Positions 8,539 to 17,081 of a stretch of 64,000 nt of DNA are shown in pieces. Numbering within the stretch: the first letter of the stretch is position 1; every line of letters begins with the position of its first letter. Source of the DNA: Litorisediminicola beolgyonensis (GTDB taxonomy: Bacteria > Pseudomonadota > Alphaproteobacteria > Rhodobacterales > Rhodobacteraceae). The stretch is from contig NZ_JBHTMU010000020.1 of NCBI RefSeq assembly GCF_042679605.1, forward strand, positions 4,703-68,702. Direction: 5' to 3'. The notes under the pieces are model-generated. The model worked only from the letters and a program-made list of their open reading frames with translations, was not told the DNA's origin and ran no database searches. A program made the translations under genes and the position numbers.

Positions 8539-9282
8539 ATGGGACGCCGCCGCTTTCTCCTGCAGGGCGCGGCCCTCGCCTTGCCGCTCGGAACGGCGGG
8601 CTGCGACGAGGCGGCGGTCTTGGTGTCCGAGGCCGAGGCGGCGGCGATGGGAGAACAGGCCTGGGCCGAGGTGCACAGTGAGACGCCGGTCACGCAGGAT
8701 GCGCGTTTTGCGCGGGTGGTGCAGGAGCTCTCGGCCGAGATGCTCCGGGCCGCGGGGCAGAACCCCGACGCCTGGGAGGTCGCCGCGTTCGAGACCGACC
8801 GGATCAACGCCTTCGCGCTTCCCGGCAACAAGATCGGCATCTTCCGCGGCATCTACGAGGTGGCCGAAACCGAGGCGCAGCTTGCGGCGGTGATCGGTCA
8901 CGAGATCGGCCATCTTCAGGCCGACCATCCGCGCGAGAGGATGGGCAATGCCCGCGCGCAGGGGATCATCGAGACGCTGGTGGCCTTCTTTCTTGCGCAA
9001 TCCGACATCCAGTTCGACCGCGAGATCATGGCGGCGCTGGGGCTCGGCCTGCGCTATGGGCTCGCCCTGCCCTATTCGCGCAACCAGGAACTCGAGGCGG
9101 ACCGGCTCGGGCTCGTGACCATGACCGAGGCCGGGTTCGACCCCGAAGAGGCGGCGGTCTTCTGGCAGAGGATGGAGGACGTGGCCGGTGACCGGGGCCC
9201 CGAGATCCTCGGCACCCATCCCGCCCCGGCCTCGCGCATCCGCGAGATCCGGGCGATGCTGCCGGAGTTGCAGGAGACCTGA
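8539..9282 (+). CDS. M48-family metalloprotease, probable lipoprotein
   Basis: 247 residues. The N-terminus has RRR, a short hydrophobic stretch and TAGC with Cys22 as the likely lipidation site, so it should sit in the periplasm on a membrane. The zinc motif HEIGH (121-125) and the downstream ELEAD (184-188) mark an M48 peptidase of the YggG/LoiP kind, which degrades damaged envelope proteins. No other domain (for example TPR) is present. The ATG at 8539 lacks a ribosome site; an in-frame TTG at 8515 has AAGGA seven bases upstream and would add eight residues (PCLCHAP), so the true start may be there. A GGAAC-N17-GGTT sequence lies at 8458-8483 as a weak EcfG-like candidate. Confidence 0.88.
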   Translation: MGRRRFLLQGAALALPLGTAGCDEAAVLVSEAEAAAMGEQAWAEVHSETPVTQDARFARVVQELSAEMLRAAGQNPDAWEVAAFETDRINAFALPGNKIGIFRGIYEVAETEAQLAAVIGHEIGHLQADHPRERMGNARAQGIIETLVAFFLAQSDIQFDREIMAALGLGLRYGLALPYSRNQELEADRLGLVTMTEAGFDPEEAAVFWQRMEDVAGDRGPEILGTHPAPASRIREIRAMLPELQET

Positions 9283-9355
9283 GCGCGCGGCTTGTGACCA
9301 CCGGCGCTAATCCCTATACCACCCGTTCAACACGCACGCCCCCGGAGGTTGGCCC

Positions 9356-10453
9356 ATGCTGCAGACCCCCTACTACCTGATCGACAAGGCGCGGCTTCGT
9401 CCCAACATGGAAAAGATCGCCTGGCTCCGCGAGGAATCCGGCGCCAAGGCGCTTCTGGCGCTGAAGTGCTTCGCCACCTGGTCGGTCTTCGATTTCATGT
9501 CCGACTACATGGACGGCACCACGTCCTCCTCGCTCTTCGAGGTGAAGCTCGGGCGCGAGAAGTTTCCCGGCGAGACCCATGCCTATTCCGTGGCCTGGGC
9601 CGATCACGAGATCGACGAGGTCCTCGCGAACTCGGACAAGGTGATCTTCAACACCGCCGGTCAGCTGCGCCGCTTCGAGGGCGTCAGCCAGGGCCATGTG
9701 CGCGGGCTCAGGGTCAATCCCGGCGTCTCGACCTCGGGCTTCGACCTGGCCGATCCGGCGCGCCCCTTCTCGCGGCTGGGCGAGCACGCGCCCGAGGATA
9801 TCGAGCCGGTCGCCGATCTCGTCACCGGCTTCATGTTCCACAACAACTGCGAGAACGCCGATTTCGAGCGCTTCGACGCGATGCTCGGCATGATCGAGCA
9901 GCGCTTCGGGCACCTGATCCGGAAGATGGAGTGGATCAGCCTCGGCGGCGGCATCCATTTCACCGGCGAGGGCTACCCGCTCGAGAGGCTCGCCGAGCGG
10001 CTGAAGCGCTTTGCCGGTCAGAACGAGGTGCAGGTCTACCTCGAACCCGGCGAGGCGGCGATCACCCGCTCGACCACGCTCGAGGTCACGGTTCTCGACA
10101 CGCTCTTCAACGGCAAGAACCTCGCCATCGTCGACAGCTCGATCGAGGCGCATATGCTCGATCTCCTAATCTACCGCGAGAGCGCCAAGATGGCGCCCAA
10201 TGACGGTCCCGAGGAGTGGATGGTCTGCGGCAAGTCCTGCCTCGCGGGCGATATCTTCGGCGAGTTCCGCTTTCCCGAGGCGCTGAAACCCGGCGACCGG
10301 CTGAGCATGCAGGACGCGGCCGGTTACACGATGGTCAAGAAGAACTGGTTCAACGGTGTGAAGATGCCCGCCATCGCGATCCGCGAAGAGGACGGGACCG
10401 AGCGGCTGGTCCGCGATTTCGGTTACGAAGATTTCGCCGCGGCGCTCTCCTGA
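9356..10453 (+). CDS. nspC: Carboxynorspermidine/carboxyspermidine decarboxylase
   Basis: 365 residues of a fold-III PLP decarboxylase. Lys37 in LLALKCFA is the expected Schiff-base lysine; HNNCEN, LGGGIHF and the active-site stretch CGKSCLAGDIF are typical of NspC. It removes CO2 from carboxynorspermidine or carboxyspermidine to give norspermidine or spermidine. GGAGG lies 7 bp before the ATG. The partner synthase follows after 33 bp, so the two make a complete alternative polyamine route that does not use S-adenosylmethionine decarboxylase. Whether the product here is spermidine or norspermidine depends on the diamine supplied and cannot be read from sequence. Confidence 0.93.
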   Translation: MLQTPYYLIDKARLRPNMEKIAWLREESGAKALLALKCFATWSVFDFMSDYMDGTTSSSLFEVKLGREKFPGETHAYSVAWADHEIDEVLANSDKVIFNTAGQLRRFEGVSQGHVRGLRVNPGVSTSGFDLADPARPFSRLGEHAPEDIEPVADLVTGFMFHNNCENADFERFDAMLGMIEQRFGHLIRKMEWISLGGGIHFTGEGYPLERLAERLKRFAGQNEVQVYLEPGEAAITRSTTLEVTVLDTLFNGKNLAIVDSSIEAHMLDLLIYRESAKMAPNDGPEEWMVCGKSCLAGDIFGEFRFPEALKPGDRLSMQDAAGYTMVKKNWFNGVKMPAIAIREEDGTERLVRDFGYEDFAAALS

Positions 10454-10486
10454 GCCGCGGTGCCTGAACAGAAGGGAGAGTCTGCC

Positions 10487-11734
10487 TTGAAGAAGAACGT
10501 GCTCATCATCGGCGCCGGTGGCGTCGCGCAGGTCGTCGCGCATAAATGCGCGCAGAACAACGACATCCTGGGCGATCTGCACATCGCCTCGCGGACCAAG
10601 TCGAAATGCGACGACATCATCGCCAGCGTTCACGAGAAGGGCGCGATGAAGGTCGACGGCCCGTTCCAGGCCCATGCGGTCGACGCGACCGACAGCGACG
10701 CCGTGGCCGAGCTGATCCGCAAGACCGGCGCCGAGATCGTCATCAACGTGGGCACGGCCTTCGTGAACATGCATGTGCTCGACGGCTGCATCGCCACCGG
10801 CGCGGCCTATATCGACACCGCGATCCACGAAGAGCCCGACAAGATCTGCGAAACCCCGCCCTGGTATGCCAATTACGAGTGGAAGAAGCGCGATCTCTGC
10901 GCGGAAAAGGGCGTGACCGCGATCCTCGGCGCGGGCTTCGATCCGGGCGTGGTGAACGCCTTCGCCCGCTTCGCCATCGACGAGTACATGGACGAGGTGA
11001 AGAGCATCGACATCGTCGACATCAACGCAGGGTCACACGGCAAGTATTTCGCGACGAATTTCGACCCGGAGATCAATTTCCGCGAGTTCACCGGCGTCGT
11101 CTATTACTGGGAAGACGGCCAGTGGAAGGAAACCACGATGTTCGCCTCGGGCCGCGACTGGGACCTGCCGGTCGTGGGCAGCCAGCGCGCCTACCAGTCC
11201 GGCCATGACGAGGTGCATTCGCTGGCGACGAACTACCCGGAGGCCGACGTGCGCTTCTGGATGGGCTTCGGCGATCACTACATCAACGTCTTCACCGTCC
11301 TGAAGAATATCGGCCTTCTCTCCGAGCAGCCGGTCACCACCGCCGAGGGGCAAGAGGTCGTGCCGCTGAAAGTGGTGAAGGCCTGCCTGCCCGATCCCGC
11401 GAGCCTCGCGCCGAACTACACCGGCAAGACCTGCATCGGCGATCTGGTGAAGGGCGTGAAGGACGGCGAAGAGGTCGAGGTCTTCGTCTACAACGTCGCC
11501 GACCACAAGGAAGCCTACGAAGAGGTGGGCAGCCAGGGCATCTCCTACACCGCGGGCGTGCCGCCGGTCGCCGCCGCGATCCTGATCGCTGAAGGCGACT
11601 GGGACGCCAAGACCATGAAGAATGTCGAGGAACTGGATCCCAAGCCCTTCTTCACCGTGCTCGACCGGATCGGTCTGCCGACGCGTGTGCTCGAGGGCGG
11701 TCTGGGCGGCACGGACAAGGCCTGGAACGCGTAA
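10487..11734 (+). CDS. Carboxynorspermidine/carboxyspermidine synthase (saccharopine dehydrogenase family)
   Basis: 415 residues with an N-terminal Rossmann motif (LIIGAGGVAQ) and the saccharopine-dehydrogenase-like body (AYIDTAIHEE, GAGFDPGVVNAF). In the NspC pathway this enzyme uses NADPH to condense aspartate semialdehyde with putrescine or diaminopropane. I chose the TTG at 10487: AAGGGAG lies 8-9 bases before it, whereas the GTG at 10460 has no ribosome site and adds a nine-residue tail. It ends before a terminator at 11785. The pair nspC-synthase occurs in one order in many proteobacteria, which supports the call. Saccharopine dehydrogenase proper is the alternative, unlikely given nspC next door. 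Confidence 0.9.
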   Translation: MKKNVLIIGAGGVAQVVAHKCAQNNDILGDLHIASRTKSKCDDIIASVHEKGAMKVDGPFQAHAVDATDSDAVAELIRKTGAEIVINVGTAFVNMHVLDGCIATGAAYIDTAIHEEPDKICETPPWYANYEWKKRDLCAEKGVTAILGAGFDPGVVNAFARFAIDEYMDEVKSIDIVDINAGSHGKYFATNFDPEINFREFTGVVYYWEDGQWKETTMFASGRDWDLPVVGSQRAYQSGHDEVHSLATNYPEADVRFWMGFGDHYINVFTVLKNIGLLSEQPVTTAEGQEVVPLKVVKACLPDPASLAPNYTGKTCIGDLVKGVKDGEEVEVFVYNVADHKEAYEEVGSQGISYTAGVPPVAAAILIAEGDWDAKTMKNVEELDPKPFFTVLDRIGLPTRVLEGGLGGTDKAWNA

Positions 11735-11784
11735 AGGCGATTGGCACGCGGCGCGATACAATCGCGCGCTCACTCAAGGATTGG

Positions 11785-11812
11785 CGCGGCATCGGAAACG
11801 GTGCCGCGTTTT
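11785..11812 (+). terminator. Rho-independent terminator after the polyamine genes
   Basis: A 7-bp stem CGCGGCA/TGCCGCG (11785-11791 with 11802-11808), loop of 10, is followed by TTTT. It lies 50 bp after the synthase stop and just before the convergent coaD. Confidence 0.7.
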
Positions 11813-11817
11813 GCCGT

Positions 11818-12309
11818 TCAGCCGTATTTCTTCTTGAGCGCCGCGCGGACCGGTGGCGTGACGAATTTCGACACGTCTCCGCCGAGCCGCGCGACCTCTT
11901 TCACCAGCCGCGAGGCGATGGCCTGGTGCCGGGCCTCGGCCATCAGGAAGACGGTCTCGATCTTGGTATCGAGCGCACGGTTCATGCCGACCATCTGAAA
12001 CTCGTATTCGAAATCCGCGACCGCGCGCAGGCCGCGGATGATGATCTGCGCGCCGAGATCGCGGGCGGTCTCGACGAGAAGCCCCTCGAACGGGGTCACC
12101 ACCAACTCGGTGCCGGTCTGCTCGGACAGGCTAACGCATTCGGCTTCGATCATCGCCACGCGCTCTTCGAGATCGAAGAGCGGGCCCTTGTCGCGGTTGA
12201 TCGCAACCCCGATCACGAGCCGGTCGACAAGGACCGTGGCGCGCCGGATGATGTCGATATGCCCGTGCGTGATCGGATCGAACGTGCCCGGATAGAGACC
12301 GATACGCAT
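11818..12309 (-). CDS. coaD: Phosphopantetheine adenylyltransferase
   Basis: 163 residues, the normal CoaD length. The nucleotidyltransferase signature GTFDPITHGH (8-17) and the IIRGLRAVADFEYE segment are clear. It transfers AMP from ATP to 4'-phosphopantetheine, the penultimate step of coenzyme A synthesis in the cytoplasm. GGGAGG lies about 10 bp before the ATG. It converges on the polyamine operon and precedes no obvious partner. Confidence 0.97.
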   Translation of the reverse strand: MRIGLYPGTFDPITHGHIDIIRRATVLVDRLVIGVAINRDKGPLFDLEERVAMIEAECVSLSEQTGTELVVTPFEGLLVETARDLGAQIIIRGLRAVADFEYEFQMVGMNRALDTKIETVFLMAEARHQAIASRLVKEVARLGGDVSKFVTPPVRAALKKKYG

Positions 12310-12400
12310 GGGGCGGCGCCCTCCCTTTCAAGTTGGGCGTAACGCAACAATATTGCGCAAGGCAGTGCAAGCCCGAAGATTTTCCGGGCCTGCCACGGGG

Positions 12401-12838
12401 TTACCAGGAGTTGGACACCATGCTCTCGAGCGCGTCCTTCTCGGCCGCCAGTTCGGTCAGGCGGGCCTTGACCGCGTCGCCGAGCGTGATCAGCCCCACG
12501 AGCTTGCCGTCCTCGACCACCGGCATGTGGCGGAAGCGGCCATCGGTCATGCGCTGGAGCACCGCGTCGGCCTGATCTGTCCGGGTGCAGGTCTGCAGGC
12601 TCTTGGTCATCACGTCGTCGACATTGGTATCGAGGCAGGCCGCACCGCGCATCGACAGGACGCGCACAATGTCGCGCTCGGACAGGATGCCCTGCGCCTC
12701 GATCCCGTCCGCCGAAATGACGACGGTACCGATCCGGCGCTCTGAGAGGATCTTGGCGGCCTCGCGCAGGCTGGTGCCCGGCGGAACCGTGACGACGCCG
12801 TCATCGGCCTTGTTCTTGAGAATGTGATGGACCTGCAT
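12401..12838 (-). CDS. Tandem CBS-domain protein
   Basis: 145 residues that make up two CBS motifs and nothing else. The first half reads ILSERRIGTVVIS...GILSERDIVR; the second begins near VDDVMTK and ends FRHMPVVEDGKLVGLITLGD. Such pairs form an adenine-nucleotide-binding module that regulates a partner protein. The start at 12838 has GGGAGG seven bases upstream; the nine upstream codons in frame have no ribosome site. The neighbours do not reveal a partner. The family is common in alphaproteobacteria; its role is not known to me. Confidence 0.9.
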   Translation of the reverse strand: MQVHHILKNKADDGVVTVPPGTSLREAAKILSERRIGTVVISADGIEAQGILSERDIVRVLSMRGAACLDTNVDDVMTKSLQTCTRTDQADAVLQRMTDGRFRHMPVVEDGKLVGLITLGDAVKARLTELAAEKDALESMVSNSW

Positions 12839-12905
12839 GTCGAGCCCTCCCGTGCGTGAATTCAACCTGTCTTACTTGAAAGGTCGGCGGGAGCGGGCCG
12901 ATCTG

Positions 12906-13799
12906 TCAAGTCAGACCTTCGAGTCTCGCGACCTCCCGGCGGATCTCCTCGGTCAGGAGCGCGGCGAAGCGGTTCATCCGGTCGAGCCGCCGGTCGTCGG
13001 CATGGCGCACGAGGTAGAAACTGCGGCTGAGCGACAGCGCCTCGGGCAGGATGCGGACCAGCTCGGGCGCGGCGGGCAGCGCGAAATCATGCACGATCCC
13101 CACCCCGGCCTCGGCGCGCAGCATCTGGAGCTGCACCGAGACCGAGTTCGACGCGAGCCGCACCCGGTCGAGCCCGAGATCGGCGAGGTAATCGAGCTCC
13201 TTGTCGAAGATCATGTCGGGGATGTAGCCGACGATCGCATGGGCCGAGAGATCGGCGAGCGTGGCGATGGGGGGATGGGCCTCGAGATAGGTGCGGTGGG
13301 CAGCGAGATGCAGCTTGTAGTCGGTGAGCCGCTGCACGGTCAGCCGACCGGCGGTGGGCGCCGAGACGGCGACGGCCATGTCGGCCTCGCGTTTCGAGAG
13401 GTTCACCACGCGCGGCAGGGCGAGGATCTGGATGTCGAGCCCGGGATTGGCGGCGGCGATGCGCGCGCAGACCTGCGTCAGTAGGAAATTCGCGCAGCCA
13501 TCGGGCGCGCCGATGCGGATCTGGCCCGAGAGCCCCTCGTCCACCCCGGCGACGGCATCGGTCGCCGCCTGCATCGCCTGCTCGGCCTCTTCGGCATGGG
13601 ACAAAAGCCGCGCCCCCGCTTCGGTCAGCGCGTATCCCTGCGGCGACTTGGCGAAGAGCGGCGCGCCGACCGCGTGCTCCAGCCGCTGGATGCGGCGGCC
13701 GACCGTGGCCGGGTCGAGCCGGAGCGCCCGACCGGCGGCCGACAGGCTCTCTCCGCGCGCGGTGGCGAGGAAAATCCGCATGTCGTCCCAGTCCTGCAT
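12906..13799 (-). CDS. LysR-family transcriptional regulator
   Basis: 297 residues: an N-terminal winged helix-turn-helix (about 5-62, with SLSAAGRALRLDPATVGRRI) and a LysR substrate-binding domain behind it. It is divergent from mmsA with 114 bp between the starts, the usual geometry for a LysR protein controlling its neighbour, so control of methylmalonate-semialdehyde dehydrogenase is likely but not shown. I chose the ATG at 13799 (MQDWDDMRIF) because the helix-turn-helix then begins at the normal distance; a start at 13841 would add 14 residues. An inverted repeat GAACA-N6-TGTTC lies in the shared promoter region. Confidence 0.9.
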   Translation of the reverse strand: MQDWDDMRIFLATARGESLSAAGRALRLDPATVGRRIQRLEHAVGAPLFAKSPQGYALTEAGARLLSHAEEAEQAMQAATDAVAGVDEGLSGQIRIGAPDGCANFLLTQVCARIAAANPGLDIQILALPRVVNLSKREADMAVAVSAPTAGRLTVQRLTDYKLHLAAHRTYLEAHPPIATLADLSAHAIVGYIPDMIFDKELDYLADLGLDRVRLASNSVSVQLQMLRAEAGVGIVHDFALPAAPELVRILPEALSLSRSFYLVRHADDRRLDRMNRFAALLTEEIRREVARLEGLT

Positions 13800-13835
13800 C
13801 CTGCCGGCACCTGAATTCCTGCAAAGCCTTTTTGA

Positions 13836-13851
13836 GAACATGCCCCTGTTC
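13836..13851. promoter_or_regulatory. Inverted repeat between lysR and mmsA (candidate operator)
   Basis: GAACA and TGTTC are separated by six bases, midway between the divergent starts of the LysR gene (13799) and mmsA (13914). The arms are short, so it is only a candidate. Confidence 0.35.
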
Positions 13852-13913
13852 CCTGCACCGCTGCAAGACTAGGTTGCCCCCCAACGATCAATCTTCGGAT
13901 GGAGGAGACCGCC

Positions 13914-15413
13914 ATGAAGGAACTGACGCATTATATCGACGGCCAGCAGGTCAAGGGCGGCTCGGGCCGCTTCGCGGACGTGATGAACCCCGCCACCGGC
14001 GAAGTGCAGGCGAAGGTTCCGCTGGCCACCGTGGACGAGCTGAACGACGCGGTCGCGCGCGCCGCCGAGGCCCAGAAGGGCTGGGCCGCGACCAACCCGC
14101 AGCGCCGCGCGCGGGTGATGATGAAGTTCGGCCAGCTCATCAACGAGCACATGGACGAGCTGGCCGAGCTGGTCAGCCGCGAGCACGGCAAGACGCTGCC
14201 CGATGGGCGCGGCGACGTGCAGCGCGGTCTCGAGGTGGTCGAGGTCTGCATGGGCGCGCCGGCGATGCTCAAGGGCGAGTTCACCGACGATGGCGGCCCG
14301 GGGATCGATCTCTACTCGATGCGCCAGCCCTTGGGCGTCGTGGCGGGCATCACGCCCTTCAACTTCCCCGCAATGATCCCGCTCTGGAAGATGGCCCCGG
14401 CGCTGGCCTGCGGCAACGCGATGATCCTGAAGCCTTCCGAGCGCTGCCCCTCGACCGCGCTCAGGCTCGCCGAGCTACTGAAAGAGGCCGGTCTGCCCGA
14501 TGGCGTGTTGCAGGTCGTCAACGGCGACAAGGAGGTCGTCGACGCGATCCTCGACAACGAGACCATCCAGGCGGTGGGCTTCGTGGGCTCGACGCCGATC
14601 GCGCAGTATATCTACGGACGCGCGGCGACTAACGGCAAGCGCGCCCAGTGCTTCGGCGGCGCCAAGAACCACATGATCATCATGCCCGACGCGGATATGG
14701 ACAAGGCCGCGGACGCTCTCGTGGGGGCGGGCTTCGGCGCCGCGGGCGAGCGCTGCATGGCGATCTCGGTCGCCGTGCCGGTGGGCGAGGAGACCGCCGA
14801 GGTTCTGCGCGAGCGGCTGATCCCGAAGATCGAGAAGCTCAAGGTCGGCCCCTACACCGCCGAGGAAGAGGTCGATTACGGCCCGGTCATCACCGCCGCC
14901 GCCAAGGAGCGCATCGAGAAGCTGATCGGCTCGGGCGTGGACCAGGGCGCGGATCTCGTGGTCGACGGGCGCGGCTTCTCGCTGCAGGGCTACGAGAACG
15001 GCTTCTTCGTCGGTCCGTCCTTCTTCGACCACGTCACGCCGGACATGGAGATCTACAAGGAAGAGATCTTCGGCCCGGTCCTGAGCCAGGTGCGCGCCGA
15101 AACCTACGAGGACGCGCTGAAGCTGACCATGGACAACCCCTATGGCAACGGCACGGCGATCTTCACCGCCGATGGCGACACTGCGCGCGACTTTGCGCAC
15201 CGGGTCAATGTCGGCATGGTCGGCATCAACTTCCCGATCCCGGTGCCGCTCAGCTACCACACCTTCGGCGGCTGGAAGAAATCGGCCTTCGGCGACCTGA
15301 ACCAGTACGGCCCCGACGCCTTCCGCTTCTACACCAAGACCAAGACCGTGACGGCGCGGTGGTTCTCGGGGATCAAGGACGGGGCGGCGTTCAACTTCAA
15401 GGCCATGGACTAA
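13914..15413 (+). CDS. mmsA: CoA-acylating methylmalonate-semialdehyde dehydrogenase
   Basis: 499 residues of the aldehyde dehydrogenase superfamily. The catalytic Cys281 sits in GAAGERCMA, the variant typical of MmsA, and the early GITPFNFPAMIPLWK segment binds NAD. It converts methylmalonate semialdehyde to propionyl-CoA with NAD+ and CoA, the last step of valine breakdown and also used for thymine or inositol breakdown. GGAGGAG lies six bases before the ATG at 13914; the five upstream codons are within the leader. A terminator follows at 15435. mmsB and the earlier valine enzymes lie 3 kb away on the same strand. Confidence 0.96.
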   Translation: MKELTHYIDGQQVKGGSGRFADVMNPATGEVQAKVPLATVDELNDAVARAAEAQKGWAATNPQRRARVMMKFGQLINEHMDELAELVSREHGKTLPDGRGDVQRGLEVVEVCMGAPAMLKGEFTDDGGPGIDLYSMRQPLGVVAGITPFNFPAMIPLWKMAPALACGNAMILKPSERCPSTALRLAELLKEAGLPDGVLQVVNGDKEVVDAILDNETIQAVGFVGSTPIAQYIYGRAATNGKRAQCFGGAKNHMIIMPDADMDKAADALVGAGFGAAGERCMAISVAVPVGEETAEVLRERLIPKIEKLKVGPYTAEEEVDYGPVITAAAKERIEKLIGSGVDQGADLVVDGRGFSLQGYENGFFVGPSFFDHVTPDMEIYKEEIFGPVLSQVRAETYEDALKLTMDNPYGNGTAIFTADGDTARDFAHRVNVGMVGINFPIPVPLSYHTFGGWKKSAFGDLNQYGPDAFRFYTKTKTVTARWFSGIKDGAAFNFKAMD

Positions 15414-15434
15414 ATCTTACCGTTTGGTAAAACC

Positions 15435-15465
15435 GGGGCGTCCGTTCAGTCGGGCGCCCCTTTTT
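15435..15465 (+). terminator. Rho-independent terminator after mmsA
   Basis: GGGGCGTCCG (15435-15444) pairs with CGGGCGCCCC (15451-15460), with one G-T pair and a 6-base loop, and is followed by TTTTT. It lies 20 bp after the mmsA stop. Confidence 0.85.
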
Positions 15466-15466
15466 C

Positions 15467-15907
15467 ATGACCGCTGGACTTGTCTGCGTGCCGACCGAGT
15501 TCCGTATCCTCGCCCGTCGCGGGCTGTGCTACGTGCGCCACCACGGCAGTCTCGAGATTGCCGAGATCGCGCGCGTCTTCGAAGCCTATCTCGCGCATCC
15601 CGATTTCCGGCCCGGGCAGACGCAGCTTCTCGACATGCGCGACGTCACCGATCACCGCATCTCCTATGCCGAGCTGATGAGCTTCCACACCCGGGTCGCG
15701 AGCCTGATGCCGCGCAGCCATGCCGAGATGATCGCGGGCATTCTCGTGGCGTCGAAGCCCGGCCGCCAGCTGGCCGAGTTCTACGAGCGCTACTGGTCGT
15801 CGGTCCCGGAGATGCTGGTGACCGTGCAGGAGGACCCGGCGGCGCTGCTCGATATCCTCGGCCAGCCCGAGCGGACCATCGAGGATCTGCTGGAAACCGC
15901 CGCCTGA
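15467..15907 (+). CDS. Hypothetical protein, 146 residues
   Basis: I do not recognise the family with confidence. The protein is soluble, with no signal or membrane helix, and alternates short strands and helices (RILARRGLCYVRHHGSL, LLDMRDVTDHRISYAEL), a layout that recalls STAS-like or SpoIIAA-like small domains. The ATG at 15467 lies directly after the T-run of the mmsA terminator and has no ribosome site. A GTG at 15488 with TGGA eight bases upstream is an alternative start, giving VPTEFRIL. Codon use matches its neighbours, so it is likely a real gene. It is followed by ybdK after 46 bp on the same strand. Confidence 0.65.
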   Translation: MTAGLVCVPTEFRILARRGLCYVRHHGSLEIAEIARVFEAYLAHPDFRPGQTQLLDMRDVTDHRISYAELMSFHTRVASLMPRSHAEMIAGILVASKPGRQLAEFYERYWSSVPEMLVTVQEDPAALLDILGQPERTIEDLLETAA

Positions 15908-15953
15908 GACCTCGGGCATGGACCGGCGGCCCCGGGTCTGCCAGTCTGGGGCC

Positions 15954-17081
15954 ATGAGCGATCCCAGTTTCTCCATCGGGATCGAGGAGGAATACCTTCT
16001 CGTCGATCTCGAGACGATGGCCTTGTGCGAGGCGCCTGACGGGCTGATGGAGGCGTGCAGCGCCGAGCTCGAGGATCAGGTCAGCCCGGAATTCCTCAAA
16101 TGCCAGATCGAGATCGGCACCAAGGTCTGCGCGACCGTGGGCGAGGCGCGGGGCGAGCTGAAGCATCTCCGCGCCACGGTGGCCCGTTGCGCCCGCGAAT
16201 TCGGCGTGGCGCCCATCGCCGCCTCCTGCCACCCGCTTGCGGATTGGAAGCAGCAGCGCCACACCCAGAAGGATCGCTACGAGACGCTGAACCGCGATCT
16301 CGGCTCGATCGTGCGGCGGATGCTGATCTGCGGGATGCATGTCCATGTCGGGCTCGACAGCGACACGCTGCGCGCCGACCTGATGCGGCAGATGACCTAT
16401 TTCCTGCCGCATCTCCTGGCGCTCTCGGCCTCCTCGCCGTTCTGGCAGGGCGACGACACCGGCATGGCGTCCTACCGGATCTCGGTCTTCGACAACCTGC
16501 CCCGCACCGGCCTGCCGCCGCAGTTCCAGAACTGGGAGGATTACCGCCGCACGGTGCAGATCCTGATCGACCTGGAGCTGATCGAGGACAGCTCGAAGAT
16601 CTGGTGGGACCTGCGCCCTTCGGCCCGCTTCCCGACGCTCGAGACGCGGATCATGGATGTGCAGCCGCGGATCGAGGACACGCTGATGCTCGCGGCGCTG
16701 AACCAGTGCATCCTGCGGATGCTCTGGCGGCTCCGGTCACGCAACCAGCGCTGGCGCGTCTACGATCCGTTCCTGATCGCCGAGAACCGCTGGCGCGCGC
16801 AGCGCTACGGCACCGAGCGCGGCCTCATCGATTTCGGCGCGCAGGCCATCGTGCCCTTCCGGCGCCTCACCGAGGAGCTGATCGAGCTCGTCGAGGAGGA
16901 TGCCGAGGCGCTGGACTGCCGCGCCGAGCTGGAGCGCGCCTCGGAGGTCGCCCATGTCGGCACCTCGACCACCCGCCAGCGCGCGGTCCTGGCCGCGGCG
17001 CGCGAGCGTGGCGAAGACCATGACGGGCAGATGCGCGCCGTGGTCGAAAGCCTGATCGAGGAGTTTCACGACGGGCTTTGA
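15954..17081 (+). CDS. ybdK: Carboxylate-amine ligase, YbdK family (GCS2)
   Basis: 375 residues with the glutamate-cysteine-ligase family 2 plan: IGIEEEYLLVD at the N-terminus, GMHVHVGLDSD in the middle and RPSARFPTLETRIMD. Members ligate an amino acid to a carboxylate using ATP; E. coli YbdK has weak glutamate-cysteine ligase activity, but the physiological substrate is not settled. The start at 15954 (MSDPSF) keeps the conserved N-terminus; 12 upstream codons are open but without support. Its last 16 bp overlap the end of the convergent glycosyltransferase gene. Confidence 0.9.
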   Translation: MSDPSFSIGIEEEYLLVDLETMALCEAPDGLMEACSAELEDQVSPEFLKCQIEIGTKVCATVGEARGELKHLRATVARCAREFGVAPIAASCHPLADWKQQRHTQKDRYETLNRDLGSIVRRMLICGMHVHVGLDSDTLRADLMRQMTYFLPHLLALSASSPFWQGDDTGMASYRISVFDNLPRTGLPPQFQNWEDYRRTVQILIDLELIEDSSKIWWDLRPSARFPTLETRIMDVQPRIEDTLMLAALNQCILRMLWRLRSRNQRWRVYDPFLIAENRWRAQRYGTERGLIDFGAQAIVPFRRLTEELIELVEEDAEALDCRAELERASEVAHVGTSTTRQRAVLAAARERGEDHDGQMRAVVESLIEEFHDGL

